This document shows, piece after piece, positions 18,654-29,200 of a stretch of DNA of 64,000 bases. Source of the stretch: Butyricimonas sp. Marseille-P3923 (lineage in GTDB: Bacteria > Bacteroidota > Bacteroidia > Bacteroidales > Marinifilaceae); NCBI RefSeq assembly GCF_900184685.1, contig NZ_FXXL01000006.1, forward strand, positions 806,001 to 870,000. Reading direction: 5' to 3'. Within the stretch, counting starts at the first letter, position 1. Every line of letters starts with the position of its first letter. A program made the translations under genes and the position numbers. The notes under the pieces are model-generated. The model did not search any database and was not told the DNA's origin. It saw only the letters and a program-made list of their open reading frames with translations.

Positions 18654-20201
18654 ATGAGCAACGGGTTATATCCTATCGGTATTCAGAATTTTGAGAGCCT
18701 GCGGAAAGACGGGTATCTTTACGTGGACAAAACAAGGTTGATTTATAGGCTGGTAAAATCAGGGCGTTACTATTTTTTGAGTCGTCCGCGTCGGTTCGGG
18801 AAAAGTTTGCTTATCTCGACGATTGAGGCTTATTTTCAAGGAAAGCGTGAGGTGTTTCATGGTCTTGCCATGGAGGAGTTGGAAAAAGAGTGGCTGCAAC
18901 ATCCTATTCTGCATCTTGATTTGAATATCGAGAAGTATGATTCTGTCGAGAGCTTGGGTAATATTCTCAATGATAACTTGACCCGGTGGGAGAACCTTTA
19001 CGGGCGGGAAGCGTCGGAGGTGTCGTTCTCGTTACGATTCGCCGGGGTTATTCGTCGGGCTCACGAGCGGACGGGGCAACGGGTGGTAATTCTTGTTGAC
19101 GAGTACGATAAACCGATGTTGCAGGCCATCAATAACGAAGGGTTGCAACGGGAATTTCGTAATACGTTGAAACCGTTTTACGGGGTTTTGAAAACTATGG
19201 ACGGGGATATCAAGTTCGCTTTATTGACAGGTGTTACCAAGTTCGGGAAAGTCAGCGTGTTCAGTGACCTTAATAATCTGAATGATATATCCATGGATAA
19301 CCGGTATGTCGCTATATGCGGGATGACGGGGGAAGAGATTCATCGTTATTTCGAGGCTGATTTGCACGAATTGGCTTCTGCCCAGAACATGACGTACGAG
19401 GAGGTATGCGCCCGGTTGAAAGAGTCTTATGACGGGTATCATTTCGTGGAAAATTCCGAGGGAATTTACAATCCCTTTAGCGTGTTGAACACCTTTTACA
19501 AGATGAAATTCGGTAGTTACTGGTTTGAAACGGGAACCCCGACTTATCTGGTGGAATTGTTACAGAAAAACCATTATAATTTGGAACAAATGTCCCGGGA
19601 GGAAACGAGCGCGGAGGTGTTGAACAGTATCTACGCGGACGAGAGCCCGATTCCCGTGATTTATCAAAGCGGGTATCTCACGATTAAGGATTATGACCCC
19701 CGCTTTGAGAATTATGTTCTTGGATTCCCGAATCGTGAAGTGGAGGAGGGATTTGTCAAGTTTTTGATGCCGTTTTACACGAGAGTGAACAAGGTGGAAA
19801 CACCTTTCGAGATACAACAGTTTACACGAGAGATTGAAACCGGTAAGCCGGATGCTTTCTTGTGTAGGCTTCAGAGTTTTTTTGCCGATACGCCTTACGA
19901 GATTATCCGGGATTTGGAAGTGCATTACCAGAATGTACTTTTCATTGTTTTTCGTTTGGTGGGCTTTTACGTGAAAGTCGAGTATCACACGTCGGAGGGA
20001 AGGGTTGATTTGGTGTTGCAGACAGACCGTTATATTTACGTGATGGAGTTCAAGTTGGACGGAACGGCGGAGGAGGCTCTGCGTCAGATAGAGGAGAAGC
20101 ATTACGCTCGTCCGTTCGAGGCTGATTCCCGGCAGTTGTTCCGGATAGGAATTAATTTTGACAATAAAACTCGAAATATCGGGGAGTGGATAGTGGAATG
20201 A
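18654..20201 (+). CDS. AAA-ATPase-like / PD-(D/E)XK nuclease-like protein (DUF1703 type)
   Basis: A 515-residue protein of the AAA-ATPase_like plus PDDEXK_9 family that is expanded in Bacteroidales and Clostridia. N-terminal signature YPIGIQNFESL; a Walker A-like loop SRPRRFGKS at 43-51 (Lys50); Walker B VVILVDEYDKP with Asp149-Glu150; a LLTGVTKFGKVSVFSDLNN stretch in the middle. The C-terminal nuclease-like core shows Asp452 and Glu465-Phe-Lys467 (VMEFKLDG). The biological role of the family is not settled; defence or mobile-element roles have been suggested. It has its own promoter and is not part of locus 1. A truncated paralogue lies at 37378. Confidence 0.88.
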   Translation: MSNGLYPIGIQNFESLRKDGYLYVDKTRLIYRLVKSGRYYFLSRPRRFGKSLLISTIEAYFQGKREVFHGLAMEELEKEWLQHPILHLDLNIEKYDSVESLGNILNDNLTRWENLYGREASEVSFSLRFAGVIRRAHERTGQRVVILVDEYDKPMLQAINNEGLQREFRNTLKPFYGVLKTMDGDIKFALLTGVTKFGKVSVFSDLNNLNDISMDNRYVAICGMTGEEIHRYFEADLHELASAQNMTYEEVCARLKESYDGYHFVENSEGIYNPFSVLNTFYKMKFGSYWFETGTPTYLVELLQKNHYNLEQMSREETSAEVLNSIYADESPIPVIYQSGYLTIKDYDPRFENYVLGFPNREVEEGFVKFLMPFYTRVNKVETPFEIQQFTREIETGKPDAFLCRLQSFFADTPYEIIRDLEVHYQNVLFIVFRLVGFYVKVEYHTSEGRVDLVLQTDRYIYVMEFKLDGTAEEALRQIEEKHYARPFEADSRQLFRIGINFDNKTRNIGEWIVE

Positions 20202-20226
20202 AAATAGGTAATAAATATTTAACAGA

Positions 20227-22563
20227 ATGCAGATATTAAAGAAATATTGGAAAGACTTTGTCATTTTTTGGGGATTGTTCGTGATATTCGTGGGAGGAAT
20301 ATTTTTCTTTTTTTACTTGGTTTCCGACGGGAAATTAGGTTTTATGCCCACGTTCGAGGAGTTGGAAAATCCGAATAATAGTTTTGCGACAGAGGTGTAT
20401 TCTGCTGACGGGAAAATCATCGGGAAATATTTCGAGGGTAGCGAGAACCGTCGTTACATGGAATATAAAGATATTCCCCAGAGCGTGATTGACGCGTTGA
20501 TAGCCACGGAGGACGTACGTTTTTATGAACATAGCGGTATTGACGTGCGTGGTCTGTTCCGTGTGGCAAAAGGAATGGCGACAGGTAATTCGGCTGCCGG
20601 GGGAGGTAGCACGATTACCCAACAGCTGGCAAAGATGTTATTCCCCAGAGAGGCAAACCAGAACTTCATGGAATTGGCGATGCGTAAGTTCCGGGAATGG
20701 GTGATTGCCGTGAAGTTGGAAAAGAGCTACACGAAAGAGGAAATCATCACCATGTATCTCAATAAATTTGACTTTTTGAATTTGGCGGTTGGTATTAACT
20801 CCGCGGCAAATATTTATTTCTCTACTTCTCCCGATTCATTACGGGTAGAGCAATCGGCCATGTTGGTGGGTATGGCGAAAAATCCTTCACTTTTCAATCC
20901 CGTGCGCCGACCGGATAAAACGTTGGGACGCCGGAACGTGGTGTTGAATCAGATGTTGAAATATGACAAGATTTCCGAAACGGAATACGATTCTTTGAAG
21001 AATTTGCCGTTGGGACTGGATTTTCATAAAGAAGACCATAAAGAGGGTATCGCTACTTATTTCCGGGAATATATGCGTTTGTACCTGACAGCTAATAAAC
21101 CGGAAAAGAAGAATTACAAATGGAATAAAGATCAATATGCAGTTGATTCGCTGGCATGGGAGAGGGACCCGCTTTACGGGTGGTGTAACAAGAATCTGAA
21201 ATCCGACGGTTCCCGTTATAATATTTATACCGACGGACTGAAGATTTACACGACACTGGATTCCCGGATGCAAAAATACGCGGAGGAGGCGGTGACCGAG
21301 CATTTAGGGGGAACGTTGCAACCGACTTTTATGGCGGAAAGAAAGCATAAAGCGAATCCGCCTTTCTCCAATGACCTGACGAAGGAAGCGATTAATGAAA
21401 TTTTGAATACTTCTATCCGGCGCACAGAGCGCTATCGCTCCATGAACAAAGCTGGCAAGAGTTTTGCCGAAATCAAGAAAGAGTTCGCTAAACCGATAGC
21501 CATGTCTGTTTTCACGTGGAATGGAGTGCGTGACACGACAATGAGTCCGTTGGATTCTCTGAAGCATTATAAATCGTTCTTCCGTGCCGGATTTATGGCA
21601 ATGGAACCCGCTACCGGACATATCAAGGCGTACGTGGGAGGTCCTAATTATCATTATTTCCAGTATGATATGGTGAGCACGGGTAAACGGCAGATCGGAT
21701 CTACTATTAAGCCGATTCTTTACACCTTGGCGATGCAGGAGGGATTGGAGCCCTGTCAGAAAGTGTTGAACGTGCAGCAAACTTTCGTGTTGCCGGACGG
21801 GACTACATGGACGCCCCGCAATTCGACAAATAAGCGTGAGGGTGAGATGGTTACTTTGAAATGGGGGTTGGCGAACTCGGTAAATAATATTTCCGGTTGG
21901 GTATTGAAGCAATTTACCCCGGAGGCAGTGGTACAGATGGCTCATCGAATGGGTATTAACAGTTTTATAGATCCGGTGCCTGCTATATTCTTGGGTTCTT
22001 CGGAAGTTTCCGTGAAAGAGATGGTTTCCGCTTTTTCCGTGTACGCGAATAAAGGAGTGTACAATTCGCCGATAATGGTGACCAAGATAGAGGATAAGTA
22101 CGGTAATTTATTGGCGACGTTCCAGCCCGAATCCCGAGAGGTAATCACGGAGAATACGGCTTATTTGATGGCGAATCTTTTGAAAGGTGTTATTGATGAA
22201 GGAACCGGTATCCGGTTGCGCTATCGTTATAAATTTACCAATCCGATCGGTGGGAAGACCGGAACGACACAGAATCACTCCGACGGTTGGTTTATCGGAA
22301 TCACTCCCGATCTTGCCGGGGGAGTGTGGGTTGGAGCTGAAGACCGTTCCATCCATTTCCAGAACTTGGCGAATGGTCAAGGAGCCAGTATGGCTCTCCC
22401 GATTTGGGCATTATTTATGCAAAAAGTATATGCCGATAAATCGCTTGCCGTTCCGCAACGAGATTTCGAAAAACCGAATGGCGTGAATAAAGTCCTTGAT
22501 TGTGATGACGAGGGTGACGAGGTGGTCACTGAATCCGATTTCGTGGATGAAATTTTTGACTAA
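20227..22563 (+). CDS. Penicillin-binding protein 1A, bifunctional transglycosylase/transpeptidase
   Basis: A 778-residue class A PBP that polymerises and cross-links peptidoglycan at the inner membrane. One N-terminal transmembrane helix (about 13-36); a GT51 glycosyltransferase domain with the catalytic motif ATEDVRFYEHSGID (about 95-110) and GGGSTITQQLAKMLF; a transpeptidase domain with Ser492-x-x-Lys495 (IGSTIKP), the NSVNN motif and Lys677-Thr-Gly679 (GGKTGTTQNHSDG). All active-site motifs are intact. The ATG at 20227 lies 26 bases after the previous stop. Gene symbols differ between genomes (mrcA/ponA/pbp1A), so none is given. Confidence 0.95.
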   Translation: MQILKKYWKDFVIFWGLFVIFVGGIFFFFYLVSDGKLGFMPTFEELENPNNSFATEVYSADGKIIGKYFEGSENRRYMEYKDIPQSVIDALIATEDVRFYEHSGIDVRGLFRVAKGMATGNSAAGGGSTITQQLAKMLFPREANQNFMELAMRKFREWVIAVKLEKSYTKEEIITMYLNKFDFLNLAVGINSAANIYFSTSPDSLRVEQSAMLVGMAKNPSLFNPVRRPDKTLGRRNVVLNQMLKYDKISETEYDSLKNLPLGLDFHKEDHKEGIATYFREYMRLYLTANKPEKKNYKWNKDQYAVDSLAWERDPLYGWCNKNLKSDGSRYNIYTDGLKIYTTLDSRMQKYAEEAVTEHLGGTLQPTFMAERKHKANPPFSNDLTKEAINEILNTSIRRTERYRSMNKAGKSFAEIKKEFAKPIAMSVFTWNGVRDTTMSPLDSLKHYKSFFRAGFMAMEPATGHIKAYVGGPNYHYFQYDMVSTGKRQIGSTIKPILYTLAMQEGLEPCQKVLNVQQTFVLPDGTTWTPRNSTNKREGEMVTLKWGLANSVNNISGWVLKQFTPEAVVQMAHRMGINSFIDPVPAIFLGSSEVSVKEMVSAFSVYANKGVYNSPIMVTKIEDKYGNLLATFQPESREVITENTAYLMANLLKGVIDEGTGIRLRYRYKFTNPIGGKTGTTQNHSDGWFIGITPDLAGGVWVGAEDRSIHFQNLANGQGASMALPIWALFMQKVYADKSLAVPQRDFEKPNGVNKVLDCDDEGDEVVTESDFVDEIFD

Positions 22564-22565
22564 TA

Positions 22566-22592
22566 CAATTGAAAATTGAAAGTTGAAAATGA
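22566..22592 (+). repeat. Left inverted repeat array flanking the four-helix-bundle gene
   Basis: The stretch is built from TTGAAA(A) units (7-base period) and overlaps the start codon at 22589. It is the inverted counterpart of 22952-22985, matching 26 of 27 bases if one 7-base unit is skipped. Confidence 0.8.
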
Positions 22593-22951
22593 AAGAGGAA
22601 AATATTGTTGCGGGGAAGTCTTTCCGATTTGCGGTACGGATAGTTAATTTGTACAAGTTTTTATGTGCAGAGCGTAAGGAGTTTGTGTTGTCGAAACAGT
22701 TGCTTAGGAGTGGGACGTCGATTGGAGCGTTGATTAGAGAGAGTGAACATGCGCAGTCTAAAGCAGATTTCATTAATAAAGTGAATATAGCTTTAAAAGA
22801 GGCCAATGAAACGGAATATTGGCTTCTATTGCTGAAAGAAACAGATTATTTAACCGAGTCAGAGTTTGATTCTATCATAGGGGAGAGCCGTGAATTAATC
22901 CGGCTTACAGCAAGTATAGTAAAAACAACAAAATTGAACGTTGAAAACTAA
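22589..22951 (+). CDS. Four-helix-bundle protein (23S rRNA intervening-sequence protein family)
   Basis: A 120-residue protein resembling the S23/IVP four-helix-bundle family. It opens with the typical SFRFAVRIVNLYKFL, then LSKQLLRSGTSIGALIRESEHAQS, and ends with a helix of SRELIRLTASIVKTTK type. Family members occur in 23S rRNA intervening sequences, as free-standing genes of unknown function, and as relatives of the Avd accessory protein of diversity-generating retroelements. There is no reverse transcriptase nearby. The gene is bounded exactly by inverted TTGAAAA arrays: the left array covers the start codon and the right array begins at the stop codon. The ATG at 22589 is preferred to a TTG two codons upstream. 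It probably behaves as a small insertable cassette. Confidence 0.85.
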   Translation: MKEENIVAGKSFRFAVRIVNLYKFLCAERKEFVLSKQLLRSGTSIGALIRESEHAQSKADFINKVNIALKEANETEYWLLLLKETDYLTESEFDSIIGESRELIRLTASIVKTTKLNVEN

Positions 22952-22985
22952 TCATTTTCAATTTTCAATTTTCAATTTTCAATTG
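22952..22985 (-). repeat. Right inverted repeat array flanking the four-helix-bundle gene
   Basis: Four TTTTCAA units (7-base period) directly after the stop codon, ending three bases before the radA start. Reverse-complemented, it matches the left array at 22566-22592 with one extra unit. Confidence 0.8.
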
Positions 22986-22987
22986 TT

Positions 22988-24355
22988 ATGGTGAAATCTA
23001 AGACCGTTTACGTTTGCCAGAATTGCGGGGCGAAAGAATCCAAGTGGGTAGGGAAATGTGCCACTTGTGGGGAGTGGAATAGTTTTGTGGAGGAAGTGGA
23101 AGTTTCCGTGAAGGGGAAACGGGCGGCTTCTATTATCGGGAATAGTTCTTCCCGCCCGTTGAGGTTATCGGAGGTGAAAACCAATGCCGACGAACGGATG
23201 GATACGGGCGACGGGGAATTGAACCGGGTGTTGGGAGGCGGAATTGTACCGGGCTCTATGATCTTGTTGGGCGGAGAGCCGGGCATCGGGAAATCCACTC
23301 TTATCTTGCAATTTGCCTTGCATAATCATAACGGGAAGGTGCTTTACGTGTCAGGAGAGGAAAGTGTATCCCAGATCAAGATGCGGGCACAACGTTTGGG
23401 TGCGGAGAATGACGATTGTTTGTTTCTTTCCGGCAATTCACTGGAAGCGGTGCTGGAACATTCCCGTGCACTGGAACCGAAACTGTTGATTATCGATTCC
23501 ATTCAGACGTTGTCTACCGAAACGGTGGATGCTATCCCGGGAAGTCTTTCACAAATACGGGAATGCACGAATGTATTGTTGCGTTTCTCCAAAGAAAATA
23601 CTATTACCACTATATTGATTGGGCATATCACGAAAGACGGTCAACTGGCCGGTCCCAAGATTTTGGAACATATGGTGGATACCGTGTTACAATTCGAGGG
23701 TGACCAACAACACATGTATCGTATCCTGCGTTCCATGAAGAACCGTTTCGGTTCGACGTCCGAGATCGGGATATACGAGATGCTGCAATCCGGTTTACGT
23801 CAGGTAGCAAATCCTTCCGAGTTGCTCCTTTCCAATCATGACCAGAATTTAAGCGGGGTGGCTGTTGCCGCCACGATGGAAGGCGTCAGAACGATTTTGT
23901 TGGAAGTGCAGGCATTGGTAAGCACGGCTGCTTACGGGACGCCCCAGAGGTCCGCGACGGGCTTTGACACCCGTCGTTTGAATATGTTGCTGGCGGTGCT
24001 CGAAAAGCGGGTAGGATTTCGTTTGGCGGCAAAGGATGTTTTTCTGAATATCGCGGGAGGTATTCGGGTGAGTGACCCTGCCTTGGATCTCGGCGTGGTT
24101 ATGGCTGTACTTTCCTCGAATATTGACGCCCCGATACCGTCGGACACGGTATTTGCCGGGGAAGTCGGGCTTTCGGGTGAAATACGTGCCGTTAGTCGTA
24201 TCGAGCAACGAGTATTGGAAGCCGAGAAACTGGGGTTTCAACAGATATTCGTGCCGTCGGGGAATAAAAAGGCTCTTGTCAAAACTCCGGCACATATAAA
24301 CGTGAAATTCGTGTCCCGAATAGGAGATATTTGCAGGGATTTGTTCGGTTCATAG
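22988..24355 (+). CDS. radA: DNA repair protein RadA
   Basis: A 455-residue RadA/Sms ATPase that helps process recombination intermediates by branch migration. N-terminal C4 zinc finger (CQNCGAKESKWVGKCATC, residues about 9-26), Walker A GGEPGIGKSTL (about 92-102), the KNRFG motif (about 250) characteristic of RadA, and a C-terminal Lon-protease-like domain (about 290-455). The start at 22988 immediately follows the TTTTCAA array, which must therefore form its 5' leader. The 3' end overlaps the opposite-strand sigma gene by six bases. Complete and normal. Confidence 0.96.
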   Translation: MVKSKTVYVCQNCGAKESKWVGKCATCGEWNSFVEEVEVSVKGKRAASIIGNSSSRPLRLSEVKTNADERMDTGDGELNRVLGGGIVPGSMILLGGEPGIGKSTLILQFALHNHNGKVLYVSGEESVSQIKMRAQRLGAENDDCLFLSGNSLEAVLEHSRALEPKLLIIDSIQTLSTETVDAIPGSLSQIRECTNVLLRFSKENTITTILIGHITKDGQLAGPKILEHMVDTVLQFEGDQQHMYRILRSMKNRFGSTSEIGIYEMLQSGLRQVANPSELLLSNHDQNLSGVAVAATMEGVRTILLEVQALVSTAAYGTPQRSATGFDTRRLNMLLAVLEKRVGFRLAAKDVFLNIAGGIRVSDPALDLGVVMAVLSSNIDAPIPSDTVFAGEVGLSGEIRAVSRIEQRVLEAEKLGFQQIFVPSGNKKALVKTPAHINVKFVSRIGDICRDLFGS

Positions 24356-24895
24356 ATTGTTATCCACCATGTGTTTTCGTAGGATGATGACCGCTTCCCG
24401 CCGTTTATTATAGACGGTTTGGAGAGCGATACCTAGTTTTGATGCAATCTCTTCCGGTTTCCAACCTTCGAGATACATACGAATCACTGTGGCGTAATCT
24501 TCGGGCAGGATTTGAAGGGAATCGTACAGGGTTTTGTACAGCTCTACACGTTCCATATCGTCCGAGAATTCATATTCTACTTTACACTCCAATTCGAAAC
24601 GTTGCTGGTGTCCCAAATGTTTTAATTTATTCTTGTATGCGTTTTTCAGGGCGATAAAACAGAATGTCTTAATGTATGCCAGCGTGGGAAATTGAACAGA
24701 ACTTCGCTTCCATATATCGGCCATGACATCTTGGATAATATCTTCGGACGGGATGTTGAGAGGTTCAAACAAACGAGTTGCATATAGATATAGCTCTCTG
24801 TATATCCTACGATAAACAACGCCGAATGCATGGGCATTCCGTTGGTTGAACGATTTCAAAAGTGCATCATCCGACTCGTCTGAGTGAAGTGTCAT
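24350..24895 (-). CDS. ECF sigma factor of locus 2
   Basis: A 181-residue sigma factor convergent with radA. Region 2 is about 20-90 (EDIIQDVMADIWKRSSVQ, LAYIKTFCFIALKNAYKNK) and region 4 about 120-172 (LPEDYATVIRMYLEGWKPEEI, then the ALQTVYNKRREAVIILRK helix). Unlike the other sigma factors here it has no hydrophobic tail and ends in HMVDNNL. It is divergent from the fecR gene at 25061 with a 165-base shared gap, as in locus 1. It probably drives susCD of locus 2. Confidence 0.92.
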   Translation of the reverse strand: MTLHSDESDDALLKSFNQRNAHAFGVVYRRIYRELYLYATRLFEPLNIPSEDIIQDVMADIWKRSSVQFPTLAYIKTFCFIALKNAYKNKLKHLGHQQRFELECKVEYEFSDDMERVELYKTLYDSLQILPEDYATVIRMYLEGWKPEEIASKLGIALQTVYNKRREAVIILRKHMVDNNL

Positions 24896-25060
24896 ATTCC
24901 TTCAATTTTTGCAAAAATAATATTATTTCGCAAGATGTAATAATTTATCCGCCAATCTTATCACCATTTTATCGTGGAATTCTTGCAATTTTGAAAAAAA
25001 ATGTAGTTTCTCTCGGTAGTTTTTCCGGTTTCGGTTTATATATGGGTAAAAGCATAAGAT

Positions 25061-26092
25061 ATGAAAACAAAAAGAGATATAGACGAATTGATTGATACGA
25101 TAAAAATACCCTCGGACCGAGAGGTTGAGGCGGCTGTGCGTCGCTTCGAGCAAAGGCTTCGCCGGATGAAGCGTCGTCGTCAAATAATATGGGCTACAAG
25201 TTCTGCAGCGGCTGTGATATTATTCGGTATCATTTTCACCTTGTTGTGGACAGAGGAACACAAGAGCGTTGAACCTGTGAAAGTTGCCAAGACCGTGAAA
25301 GTCGAAAACAAAGTCGTAGTTCCCACGTTGATTCTTGCCGGGGGAAACAGCGTGAACCTGAAACAAGAGAATGTAGAAAAGACAATTCACGAATCGAATA
25401 TTCGAGTAGAGGAGAATCATATCGTTTATGATTCTGCCGTGAACAATACTCGGGAGATCGAGTACAACACGCTTGTGATTCCTGCCGGGTACACTTATAA
25501 TGTTACGCTTGCCGATGGTACTCGGGTAACGCTCAACGCAGGAAGCCGCTTGAAATACCCGGTTGAGTTCGTCGGGGACAAACGGGAGGTAGAGTTGTCC
25601 GGGGAAGCGTATTTCGATGTGACCAAATCGGAAAAGCCCTTCGAGGTAAGTGTTTCTGATTCTAAAATCTGGGTTTACGGGACTCAATTCAATGTGAAGA
25701 CCTCCCGTGAAAATACCGTAGAAACGGTATTGGTGGAGGGAAAAATCGGATTCCGGTCACCCGGTCGGGAGGAAGTGAAAGTTGTTCCCGGCGAACAAGT
25801 ATCGTATAACGCAACTTCCGGGAATGTCGATGTTAGGCAGGTGGATACACGTTATGCTACTGCATGGATGGATGGTGTGTTCAAGTATCAGGATAAAAAG
25901 TTGAATCTTGTACTGGAGGATATTTCTGCTTGGTACGGGGTTGAATTTGAGCTACAAACTGATATTACGATGATTGAGGTTACCATGAATCTGAACAAAA
26001 AGACTTCGATAGAGGAGGTGATTTCATTTATCGAGTTGATGACAAATTGTAAATTCATAAAGGAAAGGGGGCATTACATTGTAAATAAGTAA
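25061..26092 (+). CDS. FecR-family anti-sigma factor of locus 2, short N-terminus
   Basis: A 343-residue anti-sigma protein. The cytoplasmic part is only about 40 residues, very basic (FEQRLRRMKRRR), followed by a transmembrane helix at about 42-63; the other FecR proteins here have about 80 residues before their helix. Periplasmic FecR domain about 135-240 (LADGTRVTLNAGSRLKYP, ETVLVEGKIGF) and C-terminal DUF4974 about 270-343. It works with the divergent sigma factor and the STN-bearing SusC at 26232. The short cytoplasmic arm may bind sigma differently. Confidence 0.9.
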   Translation: MKTKRDIDELIDTIKIPSDREVEAAVRRFEQRLRRMKRRRQIIWATSSAAAVILFGIIFTLLWTEEHKSVEPVKVAKTVKVENKVVVPTLILAGGNSVNLKQENVEKTIHESNIRVEENHIVYDSAVNNTREIEYNTLVIPAGYTYNVTLADGTRVTLNAGSRLKYPVEFVGDKREVELSGEAYFDVTKSEKPFEVSVSDSKIWVYGTQFNVKTSRENTVETVLVEGKIGFRSPGREEVKVVPGEQVSYNATSGNVDVRQVDTRYATAWMDGVFKYQDKKLNLVLEDISAWYGVEFELQTDITMIEVTMNLNKKTSIEEVISFIELMTNCKFIKERGHYIVNK

Positions 26093-26108
26093 CAGAGAAT
26101 AAAAAGAT

Positions 26109-26125
26109 ATCCCGCTAGGCGGGAT
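26109..26125 (+). other. Hairpin between fecR and susC, locus 2
   Basis: ATCCCGC (26109-26115), loop TAG, GCGGGAT (26119-26125): a perfect 7-bp stem. It is followed by mixed sequence, not a T-run, so it is a leader structure or weak attenuator rather than a clear terminator. Confidence 0.55.
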
Positions 26126-26231
26126 AATCTTCAAGACAAAATCGCGGTCTTATAAAATTGGACCTTTATTGATCGCGACATTGATGCAGTAAATATTATT
26201 TACTATTTAAATTAATTAGTACTACAAATTT

Positions 26232-29200
26232 ATGCAAAAAAAAGGAAGGGCGGTACATCTATCGCTAAAAAAAAGTATGTTGTGCATGTTATTGATATTC
26301 ACAACGCTTAGTTTCATACCGTTGAATATGTATGGGACAACGAATTTTATTTTGGATGATATCCAGAAAAAGGTGACTATTTCAATGAAAGATACTACTT
26401 TGGAGAAAATCCTTGCAGAAATCAATCGGCAAACAGGAGTGGATTATGGTTTTCAGAGTAACGGGAAAGTAGATAAAAACAGGAAGTTTACAATAGACGT
26501 AAAAGAAGTTTCTGTCGAGGAAGCACTCACGATTTTGTTGAAAAATAGTCCTTATGATTTTATTTTTGAGAAGAATCGGGTAGTTATTATAGAGCGAAAA
26601 AAAGTTGCTAAACCGGTAGATTTGATAAAAATCAGCGGTCGTATCGTGGACGAGAAAGGAAATCCTATTGCCGGTGCGACAATCGTTATCGTGGGAACGA
26701 CGCAAGGAGTGGCTTCTGATGCGGAGGGACACTACACGATAGCGGCTAAGCCGGATGATGTGTTACGGGTTTCCTTTATCGGTTACAAGACCGAAACGAT
26801 TGATATTAACGGAAAAGAAAAATTGAATGCTCGTTTGAATCCCACGGAGGAAAATTTGGAAGAGGTGACTGTGGTGGCATTTGGAGAACAGAAACGGGAG
26901 AGTATCGTATCTGCAATAACCACGATCAGGCCGGAATCTCTGAAAAGTTCAAATAGTGATTTGACAACAACTTTTGCGGGGAAAGTTCCGGGAATGATTG
27001 CGTGGCAAACTGGCGGACTTCCGGGTGCTCTTACTGAAGAGGAGATGAACACTAAGTTTTATATTCGGGGTATCACTTCGTTCGGAGAAAATGCAAAAAT
27101 TGATCCGCTTATTCTTTTAGACGGAGTGGAGGTCTCGAAACTTGATTTGGCACGTATTGATCCTGAGGATATTGAGGCATTCAGTGTGCTGAAAGATGCT
27201 TCTGCTACGGCGATGTATGGTGCGCGTGGTGCAAATGGAGTTATTCTTGTAACGACTAAAAAGGGTGTTGAAGGTAACGTGTATACGTCTATCCGTTATG
27301 AGGCAATCATGGCTGAAGCGACCCGAGAAATTGATGTCGTGGATCCGGTAACCTATATGATTGCGTATAATGAAGCGAGCATGGGGCGTTATCCCGAGCA
27401 AGGACCGAAGTATTCTGCTGATAAAATAAATAACACGGGGAACCCGCATTTCCCCTCGTGGCTTTACCCGGCTAACGATTGGTATAATATGATTTTTCGG
27501 AAAAGGGCAATAAACCATCATTTCGGATTGAATCTTCGTGGGGGCGGCTCAAAAGTTCAATATTACGCCTCACTTAACCATAATTATGATGAAGGGCGTT
27601 TTAAATCGGACAGATTGAATGATTTTGATGTCAATGTAAGGAATAATCAGTCTTCTTTACGTGTTAATTTGAATGTGAACATGACAGAGTCGGCAAAACT
27701 TGTGGTGACTTCTTTTACTACGCTTGACCAGTATAAGGGACCGGTATCTAGTGCTGCTGGAGCTTATGCAATGGCATTTAAGGCTTCTCCTGTGGATTAT
27801 GCGGCGATGTATGAACCAGATGAAACCTATAATTGGCCACATTTGATGTTCGGTGGGGTTACGAAAGATTCTCCAAATCCTTACATGGAGATGCAATACG
27901 GTTATATCGAGAGAAGACGTTATTCTTCAGTGAATCGTATTGAATATATTCAAAATTTGTCCTTGTTATTGAAAGGATTGGAATTGCGTGGTAATTTATC
28001 CATTTATCAAGAAGGGCTTTATGTAACTCCTTTTGTAACAGAGCCCTATATGTACCGATTACTCGATTATGATCATCAAACCGGGAAGCATCAACTTCAG
28101 TCTTTGAAAGAGGATGCAAGGAGTACTTTGCAAACGGGGGAGAGTTCGTCTTCAGGATCAACTAGTCTAGAGGGACAATTTTACCTGTTACACAATGGTG
28201 TGTGGGGAGACCACACGACGAGTTTCACGTCAGTATTTAATTTGTCGCAGAAGTCAAATGCTCATCCGGGGGATATTTTATCTGCGATTCCCCAAAGAAA
28301 CATGGGACTGTCAATGCGACTTTCTTATGGGTATAAGAATCGTTATTATTTGGAAGGTAGTTTCGGCTATAATGGTTCCGAACGTTTTGATAAAGATAAA
28401 AGATTTGGATTTTTCCCTGCCGCTGGTGCTGCTTGGATTGCTTCCAAGGAGCCGTTCATGCAGTCGACATCAAGGTGGCTCGATTATTTGAAACTTCGAT
28501 TGTCTTATGGGCAAGTCGGGAATGACGGTATTGGAGGAACTCGTGGAAATCGTTTTCTTTTCCTTCCCAACATAATCCAAAATAAAAACACGAAAGAGTA
28601 CACAATACGTGCATACGAAAATCCGTATATCGAGTGGGAAATTGCGGAACAGGTTAATTTGGGGGCAGAAATCAAGTTATTTAAAAATTTGATTGAATTG
28701 AATATCGATGCCTATCAACAAGTTCGTCATAATATACTCTCGTTCAGAACAACGATCCCCGCCACTGCAGGATTTGGTTTGAATCCTGAGGCCAATATCG
28801 GAAAGGCTCGTTCGCGAGGGATAGATTTGGAAGCAAACGTGAGACATTTGTTTAATCCTGATTTCTGGTTTATCCTGAGTGGAACATTCACGTATAGCAA
28901 AGCGACCTATCTCAAATTGGACGAGGCATTTGATAAACCCGTGTGGCAGATGAAAAAAGGACACGATATTTCGCAACAAATCGGTTATATCGCCGAAGGC
29001 TTGTTCCAGAGTCAGGAAGAAATAGATGCTGCTCCGAAGCAATCAGGTAACGTGATGCCCGGGGATATTCGTTATAGGGATATCAGTGAAGACGGTGTGA
29101 TTGATGTGTATGATGCCACGCACATAGGGTTCCCTACCACTCCGAGAATTATATACGGTTTTTCTGGTACGCTAGCTTACAAGGATTTTGAATTTAATTT

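Noticed and set aside
22589-22951. Diversity-generating retroelement accessory gene (Avd-like)
   Set aside because: No reverse transcriptase or template repeat nearby; only the general four-helix-bundle similarity is seen.
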